Notes: generated by a model from the letters alone, not told the origin. 7,706 nucleotides of DNA from Clostridia bacterium (GCA_900770165.1 CAAGJJ010000118.1:1-7706), one strand, 5' to 3'. Shown: positions 1-6,519, counted from the stretch's first letter. A program made the numbers and translations.

Positions 1-1238
1 CAGATAATCCAAATTCGACGCAATTCGACCCTACAGGAGTGGGAAGTGTGTCAACTGCCTTAGGAGCTTTAAAGAATCAGTATCCCGATTTATGGAATAA
101 TTCTATAAAACGCAATACCATTCAAGATGATGGTTCAGAAGATGAGAGAACTTATGTACCTATTCCAATACCAAAATACAATAACCCATTCGATGAACAG
201 CCTACAACTGGCACTCCATCTCAAGCTGACCCATCAGTTAAACCAGAAACGACGCCGAAAGATGAATTGGACAATGTGTCAGATACGACAACAAAAGACC
301 CTACGCAATCGGATGACCCTAATACGGGTGGTGGCAGTTCACCAGATGTAATTATTCCAACGCAACAGGCAAGCGCATTGTGGGCTATTTATAACCCCAC
401 TTTAGCGCAATTAAATTCTCTTGGTGCGTGGCTATGGTCAACAAATTTTATTGACCAAATTTTAAAAATATTTAATGACCCAATGCAAGCAATAATTGGA
501 TTGCACAAGGTATACGTAAGTCCTAATATATCTGGTAGTGGTAATATTAAAGTAGGTTATCTTGATAGTGGTGTACCGTCAAATATTGTTGGAAATCAAT
601 ATACGTATATTGATTGTGGTACAGTATCATTACGTGAGTATTACGGTAATATATTAGATTATTCGCCATACACCACAGTTCAATTATATTTGCCATTTAT
701 CGGTATTGTATCATTAGATATTGCAGACGTTTCACGTTCTAGCATCAATGTTAAATATGGAGTTGACGTGTTGACAGGTGCGTGCCTTGCGTCTGTATCT
801 GTTCAACGTGATAATGCTGGAGGTGTACTTTATCAATATTCTGGTAATTGTGCGTGCCAATATCCATTGTCCAGCGGTTCTTATATGGGAATGGTAACAG
901 GTGCTATCGGTGCTATTGGAAGTCTCGCACGTGGTAATATTATAGGGACAGGTCTAAGTATTGCTGGCATGCACACCAACATCGAACATTCTGGCGGATT
1001 TTCTGGAAATGCTGGTGCTATGGGTATTAAAAAACCATATTTGATTATAAGTAGACCGCAGTCCGTAATGAATGGCGGTTTCCCATCAATACAGGGATAT
1101 CCATCTAATTATTTTACAAGACTTGGTGACTGTAGTGGTTTTACACAGATAGAGGAATGCCATGTTGAAAATATAGCTGCAACAGATAAAGAACTTGATA
1201 AGATTAAAGATTTATTAAAAGAGGGGGTTATACTATGA
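1..1238 (+). CDS. Phage tail tip / tail knob-like protein, 3' part (5'-truncated by window edge)
   Basis: The reading frame is open from the first complete codon at position 3, so the gene begins left of the window; the GTG at 39 is internal and has no convincing upstream context of its own. Counting residues from that GTG, residues about 50-105 form a Pro/Thr/Asp/Ser-rich low-complexity linker, followed by a Gly/Ser/Tyr-rich beta-type region with several Cys (C-A-C motif near residue 272). Residues about 283-312 form a Gly/Ala/Ile hydrophobic stretch (MGMVTGAIGAIGSLARG...) that resembles a membrane-active loop. The C-terminus runs through 'SIQGYPSNYF' to 'ENIAATDKELDKI...GVIL', an ending I associate with tail-tip/knob proteins of phi29-like gut phages. 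By analogy with phi29 gp9 it would sit at the distal tail and help penetrate the membrane. It overlaps the amidase by ATGA. Phage structural protein is likely; the exact gp9 equivalence is inference. Confidence 0.65.
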   Translation, partial: DNPNSTQFDPTGVGSVSTALGALKNQYPDLWNNSIKRNTIQDDGSEDERTYVPIPIPKYNNPFDEQPTTGTPSQADPSVKPETTPKDELDNVSDTTTKDPTQSDDPNTGGGSSPDVIIPTQQASALWAIYNPTLAQLNSLGAWLWSTNFIDQILKIFNDPMQAIIGLHKVYVSPNISGSGNIKVGYLDSGVPSNIVGNQYTYIDCGTVSLREYYGNILDYSPYTTVQLYLPFIGIVSLDIADVSRSSINVKYGVDVLTGACLASVSVQRDNAGGVLYQYSGNCACQYPLSSGSYMGMVTGAIGAIGSLARGNIIGTGLSIAGMHTNIEHSGGFSGNAGAMGIKKPYLIISRPQSVMNGGFPSIQGYPSNYFTRLGDCSGFTQIEECHVENIAATDKELDKIKDLLKEGVIL

Positions 1239-1900
1239 AAATTTATGTTTGTACGGGTCACGCTAATTATGGTAATATGATTTCATCAGCAGACGGTTCG
1301 TCCGTTGGTGGATGTAATGAGTATAATTACAATAAAGAGTTGCTTCCTTATATTAAGAAATGGTGTGAGAAAGTGGGGATTGAATGTTATACAGATACAC
1401 CAGAAGTCGGAAAGTTGCACTCATTAGAAGATGAGATTAATTATTACATTACTCACGCAAACGCTAAAGATTATGATTTAGTAGTTCAGTTGCATCTTAA
1501 TGCTTGCAATGAAAGTGCGCATGGATGTGAAGTGTGGTATTATCCGTCTAGTGCCATGGGAATACAATATGCTAATAACGTTGTTAAAAAGCTTGGTACA
1601 GTTTGGAACAATCGTGGCATTAAAGAAAGTAAAACTTTATATTGGCTTAAAAAGACAACATCTCCATCTATTTTGGTAGAATCATTTTTCTGCGATTATT
1701 CAAAAGATTATCAAAAAGCTATTAAATTAGGTTTAGATAATCATGCGAAACTCATTGTTGAAGGTATTCTGGGTAAAGATATCACAGCGGATAATTCAAG
1801 ATATTCAGTTCTTGTCGGTAATTATGACAAGAAAGTAGCTACCTCAGTATCTAAAGAATTATCACGTTTAGGATATAAAACAGAAGTTGTTAGGAGGTGA
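1235..1900 (+). CDS. N-acetylmuramoyl-L-alanine amidase (Amidase_3) endolysin with short SPOR-like C-terminus
   Basis: This 221-aa lytic enzyme should cleave the amide bond between N-acetylmuramic acid and L-alanine of peptidoglycan for host lysis. The N-terminal ~175 residues match the zinc amidase_3 pattern: TGH with His9, Glu29 in 'CNEYNYNKEL', His87 in 'VVQLHLNAC' as probable zinc ligands, and Glu149 in 'SPSILVESFF' as the probable catalytic acid. Residues ~188-221 (YSVLVGNYDKK...LGYKTEVVRR) look like a single, short SPOR-type beta-alpha-beta unit that could bind the wall; a full SPOR domain is about twice as long. There is no signal peptide, so export would depend on the holin. The ATG at 1235 overlaps the tail gene stop (ATGA), implying translational coupling, and the holin starts 5 nt after its stop. 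The domain call is strong; the SPOR half-unit is tentative. Confidence 0.9.
   Translation: MKIYVCTGHANYGNMISSADGSSVGGCNEYNYNKELLPYIKKWCEKVGIECYTDTPEVGKLHSLEDEINYYITHANAKDYDLVVQLHLNACNESAHGCEVWYYPSSAMGIQYANNVVKKLGTVWNNRGIKESKTLYWLKKTTSPSILVESFFCDYSKDYQKAIKLGLDNHAKLIVEGILGKDITADNSRYSVLVGNYDKKVATSVSKELSRLGYKTEVVRR
1892..1900 (+). promoter_or_regulatory. Strong ribosome binding site that sets the holin start
   Basis: AGGAGGTGA is a near-perfect complement to the 16S 3' end, 4 nt before the ATG at 1905 and overlapping the amidase stop codon. It argues for 1905 rather than the upstream in-frame TTG at 1887, which would put the Shine-Dalgarno sequence inside the coding region. Confidence 0.85.
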
Positions 1901-1904
1901 AAAT

Positions 1905-2084
1905 ATGGACGTAAATTCTATTGCTAGTGTTGTAAGTGCTGTTGGGTTTCCAATTGTGTGTTGCTTTGGTATGGCATATTACATTAATACCACTCTTAAA
2001 GAATTGACTAAAGTAATGAATGAACATACTGTCGCAATTGAAAAATTGACAGCTATTATTGACAAACATGTGGACGGTGAATGA
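1905..2084 (+). CDS. Small one-span membrane protein, probable holin (YvrJ-like)
   Basis: This 59-aa protein has one hydrophobic segment at about residues 6-27 (IASVVSAVGFPIVCCFGMAYYI) and then a charged amphipathic helix (residues ~28-55, LKELTKVMNEHTVAIEKL) likely to form a coiled coil. The 'VGFPIV' core in the membrane span recalls the YvrJ family of small Gram-positive membrane proteins often found beside phage lysins. Placed directly after an endolysin that lacks a signal peptide, it is the best holin candidate: it would open the membrane to release the amidase. It is the last gene before the 2114-2141 terminator, consistent with the end of a late lysis module. Membrane topology is clear; the holin role is inferred from context. 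Confidence 0.7.
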   Translation: MDVNSIASVVSAVGFPIVCCFGMAYYINTTLKELTKVMNEHTVAIEKLTAIIDKHVDGE

Positions 2085-2113
2085 GTAACTAAATACTAGA
2101 TATTGTGCAAATT

Positions 2114-2141
2114 AAAGGAGGGTGTTGTTACCCTCCTTTTT
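2114..2141. terminator. Rho-independent terminator between convergent units (probably bidirectional)
   Basis: A perfect 9-bp stem, AAAGGAGGG (2114-2122) with CCCTCCTTT (2131-2139), encloses an 8-nt loop and ends in TTTTT on the + strand (2137-2141). It lies 29 nt after the holin stop. On the minus strand the stem is followed by TTTAATTT, so it may also stop leftward transcripts from the packaging ATPase gene. A parS-like palindrome follows 3 nt to the right. Confidence 0.9.
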
Positions 2142-2144
2142 CTA

Positions 2145-2160
2145 TGTTTCACGTGAAACA
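2145..2160. promoter_or_regulatory. parS: parS-like palindrome, perfect copy 1
   Basis: TGTTTCACGTGAAACA is identical to the consensus parS bound by ParB/Spo0J of Bacillus and relatives (TGTTNCACGTGAAACA); the perfect dyad extends to 18 bp (2144-2161). It sits between the convergent-unit terminator and the stop codon of the packaging ATPase gene (TAA on the minus strand at 2161-2163), touching the stop. ParB binding is inferred from sequence identity only. Confidence 0.85.
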
Positions 2161-3249
2161 TTATTTACACCATTGTAAATAGTTTCTAACTATTTCACCG
2201 ACCTCATTATCTTGATAGTATACCTTATCACGTGTAAAAAATATTGCAATTTTCTTTTCAATGTCTGTTGTAGGTTTAGTTAGTTTACGTTTCCAATTAG
2301 GTCTTGCATCATAATCAACGCTATAAATTAAATCGTTATTCGTATTTTTTAATTCAGTGGTTTTCCTATGTATGTATGTAAACACTGAATTTTCAGTATT
2401 TATAATTTCACATTGTAATAATTCATCATCAAATTTAATAAAGTATGTAAATAAAATGTCTTTAGGTTTGTACTTATATGGTAAATGAGGGTAAATTTCC
2501 ATTTCCCATGCGCCACCAGTAATCATTGAAAGTTTAGGATTGTCAAAAGCAAAATATAAATCAGATTTCTTTCCTTTTTTATTAGGTAAACAATATTCAA
2601 CAGCTACAGTTAATTCGCTATCGCCATATCTATATAAATCAATGTCCCCAGCTTCCATTTCTTTAATGTGGGTTAGCCCCATTTCGTGAAAGTATGGACA
2701 GTATTTATTTACAGTATTACCTAGCATAAATATTTTTACATCTGTGCGATAACGAACAATGGTAGAAATTACATTCATAAACAACACAAATTCGTCTGGT
2801 AAATACATGGTTCTAGTAAGAAATTCATCAAATAATATTGTTGTAATATCTGGATATGATGTTGATTTATCGTGCTCCATTGATGAAATAGAAAACCCAT
2901 ATGCAAATGGTCTTTCCATTGTGATACGTTTTTGTGTTTCTTCGTCATATTTACAAAAAAACCATCTTGAACCATAATAATAAACATCAGTCCATTCACC
3001 GTCAGTCAATTCTGCTATTACCCCATTGCTCACAAGTCCGTCAAACATTGTTCTTCCACGTTTACCTGTAAAGTCATCTTGCCAACGTCTGACAATTGCT
3101 AACTGTTTATTTTCATTTACAAAATTTTCAAGCCCTAACTTTAAGACACTATATGTTTTTCCATTAGAACGTTCACCAAATATCACATTATAGGTAGCAT
3201 TATGTGATAGAATGTTATCTAAGCTATAAAATTTCTGTTTTTTAAACAT
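2161..3249 (-). CDS. DNA packaging ATPase (phi29 gp16-like encapsidation motor)
   Basis: This protein should drive ATP-dependent translocation of the genome into the prohead. It has an N-terminal Walker A (FGERSNGKTYS, about residues 24-34), an arginine-rich stretch after it (VRRWQDDFTGKRGR), Walker B 'ILFDEF' with Asp141-Glu142, and a sensor/coupling-like 'FMLGNTVN'. The C-terminal ~110 residues would match the vestigial nuclease-like domain of phi29-type motors. The length of 362 aa is close to phi29 gp16. I chose the ATG at 3249 because AAAGGAG (3255-3261) lies 5 nt before it; an in-frame ATG at 3264 is formed by the parS-like palindrome and would place the RBS inside the gene. It is the last gene of the leftward replication operon, whereas in phi29 gp16 belongs to the late operon. 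The phi29 motor also needs a pRNA, which I could not identify here. Confidence 0.88.
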   Translation of the reverse strand: MFKKQKFYSLDNILSHNATYNVIFGERSNGKTYSVLKLGLENFVNENKQLAIVRRWQDDFTGKRGRTMFDGLVSNGVIAELTDGEWTDVYYYGSRWFFCKYDEETQKRITMERPFAYGFSISSMEHDKSTSYPDITTILFDEFLTRTMYLPDEFVLFMNVISTIVRYRTDVKIFMLGNTVNKYCPYFHEMGLTHIKEMEAGDIDLYRYGDSELTVAVEYCLPNKKGKKSDLYFAFDNPKLSMITGGAWEMEIYPHLPYKYKPKDILFTYFIKFDDELLQCEIINTENSVFTYIHRKTTELKNTNNDLIYSVDYDARPNWKRKLTKPTTDIEKKIAIFFTRDKVYYQDNEVGEIVRNYLQWCK

Positions 3250-3254
3250 ATAAA

Positions 3255-3261
3255 CTCCTTT
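3255..3261 (-). promoter_or_regulatory. Ribosome binding site of the packaging ATPase
   Basis: AAAGGAG on the minus strand, 5 nt upstream of the ATG at 3249. It decides the start against the in-frame ATG at 3264, which has the parS-like sequence and no Shine-Dalgarno upstream of it. Confidence 0.75.
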
Positions 3262-3263
3262 CA

Positions 3264-3279
3264 TGTTTCACGTGAAACA
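3264..3279. promoter_or_regulatory. parS: parS-like palindrome, perfect copy 2
   Basis: A second exact TGTTTCACGTGAAACA (18-bp dyad 3263-3280) fills the 30-nt gap between the DNA polymerase stop (TAA at 3280-3282 on the minus strand) and the packaging ATPase RBS. The polymerase stop abuts the site, as at copies 1 and 3. There is no loop or U-tract, so it is not an intrinsic terminator. Confidence 0.85.
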
Positions 3280-5376
3280 TTAACTAATTGTTTTGATTTC
3301 GGTTAAATAATCAACATATTCTTGCGATAAACTCAAATGATAATCCGCTTGTTCCATATGTACAGAAGATAATTCGTGATAGGCACATTTATTTCCTAAA
3401 TAGTCGATTAATATACCGTCTCTTTCATTATCAATATACGTATGTGTGTTTTTACCTGTATATTCTGGTGGAACATATAAACCATGTTTAAATTCTTCAA
3501 ATATTTTATCACCAAATTTTTGTTGTAAATATGGTACAGCTATTTTCTTATTTAAACCAGATACAGTTATATTAACTTTACCATCTTTTTGAACCATATA
3601 ACGTTTTGCCCCTAGTGTTTTAAATCGTTCGTAATATCCCTCAAAATCCCAAACGCCTAGACATTTCTTTTCACCTTTTACGGTTTGTGGTTCAATTAAA
3701 TCATGTGATAACCCATGAAAATCCATAGCCCTATATAATCTATTCCTAATCATTTCATTATATCTATTTATATAATCTATGTGTTTTTCACGATTAATTG
3801 TTTTTATAGAGTCTGTATCACTGTAAATATAATCGTTACCAAATTCAATAATACCCGTGAATAGATTACGTCTAGCATATGCCGTTACCCAAACGCCCCA
3901 TGGATAAAAAAGAAAACGATTTGAACTATTATTATATTTTTCAATGGCAGTATCAAAATCTGGATTGTCTAGTCCCCATTCTGTAATGTATGAGTAGCAA
4001 TCTCTCACAATATCAGTTACCATCATACCATAACAAGAATTTAATTGTTCTTTACTTTTTAGATATTCTACTTCTTTTCCCTCAACTCCTTTCAATGTGG
4101 TTTTATCACTATATAATTTTAATATTGATTTTACTAATGGTGTTGGTAGATAACTCTTTTTATAACGTCTAAAATTAGATACTCCAAAATGTTCACTCTT
4201 GTAAAATACTTTTATAATATTATAATCCTGTTCAGTTAATGTTATTCTAATCCTTTTAGCTGATACTAAACGACCGTTATTAACAACAGGTTTTTCAATA
4301 TCCCAACATCTTGAAATAGAAATATAATTATCATATAAAACTTTACTATCTATATTAATAAATTCAGCATCAAATAAACAACAATAATATTTTAAATTAT
4401 ATTCTAAATCAGCTTTAGATTTTATTTCTATAATCTCAGCTTTAGACATTGGAAACATTTCCGCTACCATTACACACGGGTAACTACTTGTAAAATCATC
4501 ACTACCTACATTTTCTACTTCTTTGCCAGAATAAAATGGGTTAGCGTGCGTAAACCCACCTTGGAATGCTCTTTTTAATTGTTTATATTCTTCTGATTCA
4601 ATTGTTAATTCATTCATTAAATCATAATATTCACGATTCTTTCTATACTTTTTACTCTTTTCATTTTTAAAACATTCATGTCTGCAATATTGTCGTACAT
4701 AACCTGTTTTTGTTAAAGGTATTCTAGTTATACCACCATCTAATTGTATTCTTTCATATATGTACGCCATTACAATTTTTACATCATTAACACAATAACC
4801 TTTTTCTTTATCTGTTAAAGGCGTATCTGAATGTCTTAATAAGGAATAATCTAAATCTCCAACTAACTTTTCTATTTTAATTGTTGTTAGATTTTGCGCT
4901 AATTTTGCTAATGCGTAACCACTTAATAGATAACTACAACGAAACTCTATTCCATCAGTAGTTGTTGCATAAACTGGTTTACGATTATCTATAGCAAATA
5001 CCTTTTCCCATTCAAACCTTTTACATATGAATTGAAATTCATATGATAAATTATGAACGTAAATAACAAGTCTCTTATTTAATGAGATATCTAAACATTC
5101 TATTAACTTTTCAATACATTTCAAAAACTCGTCCCACGTGCGCCCGATAATAACAAGACCATTTATACCTAAAGTCCATTCATACATAATAGCAGTTTTT
5201 TCGCCACTATATGATATAAAAGAAGTTGTTTCTATATCGAATGCACAAGGTGTATCAAAATATAACACTTTTTTCTTGCTACGTAAACGCTCGTTATCCA
5301 TAGCAACATTTATTATATATTCGATATCCGATGGATTGTATATTTCATTCAATCCTAAAAAATTCTGAAATGTCAC
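3280..5376 (-). CDS. Protein-primed family B DNA polymerase
   Basis: This 698-aa enzyme should replicate the linear genome using the terminal protein as primer. Exonuclease motifs: ExoI 'FDIETT' (Asp47, Glu49), ExoII 'HNLSYEFQFI' (Asn109, with Glu113 where phi29 has Asp), ExoIII 'YCVND' (Tyr194, Asp198). Polymerase motifs: the linker motif 'FQGGFTHANP' (~271-280), motif A 'DFTSSYP' (Asp294), motif B 'KEQLNSCYG' (Lys442-Gly450), motif C 'YSDTDS' (Asp520, Asp522) and KxY (Lys591-Tyr593). The stretch between motifs A and B is long (~140 residues), as expected for TPR1/TPR2 insertions of the protein-primed group. It is about 120 residues longer than phi29 Pol. The start is a GTG at 5376 with AGGAG 9 nt upstream, overlapping the upstream gene by 32 nt. 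It belongs to the leftward operon and is followed by the packaging ATPase. Confidence 0.95.
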   Translation of the reverse strand: MTFQNFLGLNEIYNPSDIEYIINVAMDNERLRSKKKVLYFDTPCAFDIETTSFISYSGEKTAIMYEWTLGINGLVIIGRTWDEFLKCIEKLIECLDISLNKRLVIYVHNLSYEFQFICKRFEWEKVFAIDNRKPVYATTTDGIEFRCSYLLSGYALAKLAQNLTTIKIEKLVGDLDYSLLRHSDTPLTDKEKGYCVNDVKIVMAYIYERIQLDGGITRIPLTKTGYVRQYCRHECFKNEKSKKYRKNREYYDLMNELTIESEEYKQLKRAFQGGFTHANPFYSGKEVENVGSDDFTSSYPCVMVAEMFPMSKAEIIEIKSKADLEYNLKYYCCLFDAEFINIDSKVLYDNYISISRCWDIEKPVVNNGRLVSAKRIRITLTEQDYNIIKVFYKSEHFGVSNFRRYKKSYLPTPLVKSILKLYSDKTTLKGVEGKEVEYLKSKEQLNSCYGMMVTDIVRDCYSYITEWGLDNPDFDTAIEKYNNSSNRFLFYPWGVWVTAYARRNLFTGIIEFGNDYIYSDTDSIKTINREKHIDYINRYNEMIRNRLYRAMDFHGLSHDLIEPQTVKGEKKCLGVWDFEGYYERFKTLGAKRYMVQKDGKVNITVSGLNKKIAVPYLQQKFGDKIFEEFKHGLYVPPEYTGKNTHTYIDNERDGILIDYLGNKCAYHELSSVHMEQADYHLSLSQEYVDYLTEIKTIS

Positions 5377-5926
5377 GTTCTGTATCTCCTACTGATTGCT
5401 GATATATTTCTGTTAAACGGTTGCGCATTTCGTCCACTGCGTCTTCAACACTTGCACCATCTAATACATTGGAAATTTCTTCAAATACGTTATATTTCAT
5501 TAACTTATTAGAAACTGTGCTATCCACTTCTTTTAAACGTTCATAGACTTTAAAAAAATCGTTATACTGTTTATTTGTTATTTTTATATTATGTTCTTTT
5601 CTTAATTTCTGTATCACTTCACGTCTAACAGCCTGTGCACCATGAACGGTAGAAGTTTCCAAGCCTAAAAAGTTTTTAACACGTAAAAATTCTTTCTTTA
5701 AATCAAAATCACTTTTATTCTTAGTTGTGAATTTACCCTCACCGCGTCTTACATATCCCTCATAAGCTGATGAAAAAACGTCTGATTTTGATAATCTAGT
5801 AATACGTTTGTTAGCTACTTGCGCCAGTCGGGAAATAACTTTAGATAACTCCTTATGAGATAATGAGGATAAGTCTCGCTCGCTTAAATCTGTTAAAGAT
5901 TTCAAACTCATTTTCTGAATATTCAT
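5345..5926 (-). CDS. Candidate genome terminal protein (replication primer)
   Basis: This 193-aa basic, helical protein begins with a Leu/Ser/Lys-rich segment (LSERDLSSLSHKELSKVISR), then 'LAQVANKRITRLSKS' and a charged middle region, and ends with an acidic tail (GDTERDISEFFRIE). The 'ANKRI.RL' segment recurs, as far as I recall, in proteins located upstream of protein-primed polymerases in gut phages. In phi29 and Cp-1 the terminal protein gene immediately precedes the polymerase gene, as here, with a 32-nt overlap suggesting coupled synthesis of the two partners. It would supply the Ser/Thr/Tyr hydroxyl that primes replication and remain covalently attached to the 5' ends; which residue is used cannot be read from the sequence. 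It is shorter than phi29 TP (266 aa). GGAGG lies 10 nt before the ATG, which overlaps the HTH gene stop as ATGA. Confidence 0.6.
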   Translation of the reverse strand: MNIQKMSLKSLTDLSERDLSSLSHKELSKVISRLAQVANKRITRLSKSDVFSSAYEGYVRRGEGKFTTKNKSDFDLKKEFLRVKNFLGLETSTVHGAQAVRREVIQKLRKEHNIKITNKQYNDFFKVYERLKEVDSTVSNKLMKYNVFEEISNVLDGASVEDAVDEMRNRLTEIYQQSVGDTERDISEFFRIE

Positions 5927-6144
5927 TCTTTTAATCCCTCCAATAATTCTTCTATTGTCATTCCTTTACGCAAATACCATAAAAGGATATAATAATTGTC
6001 GTTTCTACTGTTTTCAAATGATGATATATTTTCTACTGAAAAACCTAACTCTTTGGCTACCATTGGTTGTGAATAATTGGTTTTATTTCTTCTGAATGTC
6101 TGGCAGTTTAATCCCACGTGAAACATTACGTTTTTCTTATCCAT
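5923..6144 (-). CDS. Small XRE-type helix-turn-helix regulator
   Basis: The protein has 73 residues and is essentially one DNA-binding domain. Residues ~11-45 (VGLNCQTFRRNK...YSQPMVAKELGFS...ISSFENSR) follow the lambda-repressor/XRE pattern, with the recognition helix near 36-44 and the typical 'FEN' after it; 'LLWYLRKGMTIEELL' completes the helical bundle. There is no dimerisation or protease-sensitive domain, so it is more like a small Cro-type or transcription-switch protein, perhaps the functional counterpart of phi29 p4. The start at 6144 is well set by AAGGAGG 7 nt upstream. Residues 7-10 (MFHV) are encoded by a decayed copy of the parS-like palindrome. Transcription must read through the terminator at 6161-6191, because no promoter fits in between. 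The stop overlaps the next gene start (ATGA). Its target is unknown. Confidence 0.75.
   Translation of the reverse strand: MDKKNVMFHVGLNCQTFRRNKTNYSQPMVAKELGFSVENISSFENSRNDNYYILLWYLRKGMTIEELLEGLKE
6110..6125. promoter_or_regulatory. Decayed parS-like half-site inside the HTH gene
   Basis: On the minus strand the first 11 bases TGTTTCACGTG match the other copies exactly, then GGATT replaces AAACA (12 of 16 matches). The preceding TAA that forms the stop codon at intact copies is also conserved but is out of frame here, inside codons for Asn-Val-Met. It reads as a former palindrome absorbed into the coding sequence. Confidence 0.5.
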
Positions 6145-6160
6145 TGTAACACCTCCTTAA

Positions 6161-6191
6161 ACAAAAAGGAGAGGTTGTTTCACCTCTCCTT
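6161..6191 (-). terminator. Intra-operon intrinsic terminator (leftward)
   Basis: A perfect 10-bp stem pairs AAGGAGAGGT (6166-6175) with ACCTCTCCTT (6182-6191) around a 6-nt loop. Read leftward it is followed by TTTTTGT (6161-6167, overlapping the stem base). It lies 17 nt after the stop of the 98-aa gene and just before the HTH gene RBS, so it should reduce expression of the HTH, terminal protein, polymerase and ATPase genes relative to the upstream small genes. Confidence 0.85.
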
Positions 6192-6192
6192 A

Positions 6193-6208
6193 TGTTTCAC
6201 GTGAAACA
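6193..6208. promoter_or_regulatory. parS: parS-like palindrome, perfect copy 3
   Basis: A third exact TGTTTCACGTGAAACA, with its 18-bp dyad at 6192-6209. The stop codon of the 98-aa gene (TAA at 6209-6211 on the minus strand) abuts it on one side and the terminator stem ends 1 nt away on the other, the same stop-parS-terminator order seen at copy 1. Confidence 0.85.
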
Positions 6209-6505
6209 TTATTCAGAATCTACAATTGGTTCGGGCATTTCTGGAGACTCGTTCACAGCTGGGATAACTGTTGCAAGTGATACGAATGTTTCTACGTCTA
6301 ATGACACTTTAATGTTTTCAGACTCTTTAACCTTGACACTAACAACCTTACCAACTGAGGCGTATTTCTTTTCGAAATGCTTTATTAATTCCTTAGAAGT
6401 CATTTCATAAGCATAATCAATAGTTGTTTCAAGTGCTTCGCAGTCATATGCGTAAATAGTAACTTCAACAACATCTTTTTTGATAGTTCTTGTAATTTTT
6501 TTCAT
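6209..6505 (-). CDS. Small phage protein of unknown function ('MKKITRTIK' type)
   Basis: This 98-aa protein starts 'MKKITRTIKKDVVEVTIYAYD', a beta-strand-rich basic N-terminus I associate with small early proteins common in Firmicutes phages, and ends in an acidic Pro/Glu tail (ESPEMPEPIVDSE). The middle has a helical segment (SKELIKHFEKKYASVG) followed by alternating Val/Lys strands. There is no membrane segment or recognised catalytic motif. AAGGAG precedes the ATG by 10 nt and overlaps the stop codon of the upstream SSB-like gene, so the two are tightly co-translated. Position next to the SSB-like gene suggests a DNA-binding or replication-accessory role, perhaps a counterpart of the phi29 p6 organising protein, but the sequence alone does not show this. 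Confidence 0.7.
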   Translation of the reverse strand: MKKITRTIKKDVVEVTIYAYDCEALETTIDYAYEMTSKELIKHFEKKYASVGKVVSVKVKESENIKVSLDVETFVSLATVIPAVNESPEMPEPIVDSE

Positions 6506-6519
6506 TGTGTTAATTCTCC

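Noticed and set aside
12..29. Tandem repeat of AATTCGAC at the left edge
   Set aside because: Two 8-bp copies 10 bp apart inside an open reading frame, too short to carry meaning alone.
127..351. Met/Gln-rich 74-aa frame inside the tail gene
   Set aside because: A +1 frame reading of the Pro/Thr/Asp linker; unlikely composition and no independent start signal.
2759..2999. Overlapping frames on both strands inside the packaging ATPase gene
   Set aside because: Shadows of the ATPase coding sequence, which has clear Walker motifs through this stretch; neither shadow has an RBS.
2145..3279. The 16-18 bp palindromes as transcription terminators
   Set aside because: They are uninterrupted dyads with no loop and no following T-run, and at two places a proper terminator lies right beside them.
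3990..4172. Rightward hydrophobic 60-aa frame inside the polymerase gene
   Set aside because: Hydrophobicity comes from antisense reading of a Lys/Asn-rich gene; no RBS, and it is covered by polymerase motif B.
5135..5140. Isolated CACGTG cores at 928, 2229 and 5135 as further parS sites
   Set aside because: The flanks do not match the 16-mer; they are chance hexamers within coding sequence.
6192..6410. Rightward frame starting MFHVKHYSESTIGSG
   Set aside because: It is antisense to the better supported 98-aa gene, and its start is simply the parS-like palindrome read as codons; no RBS precedes it.
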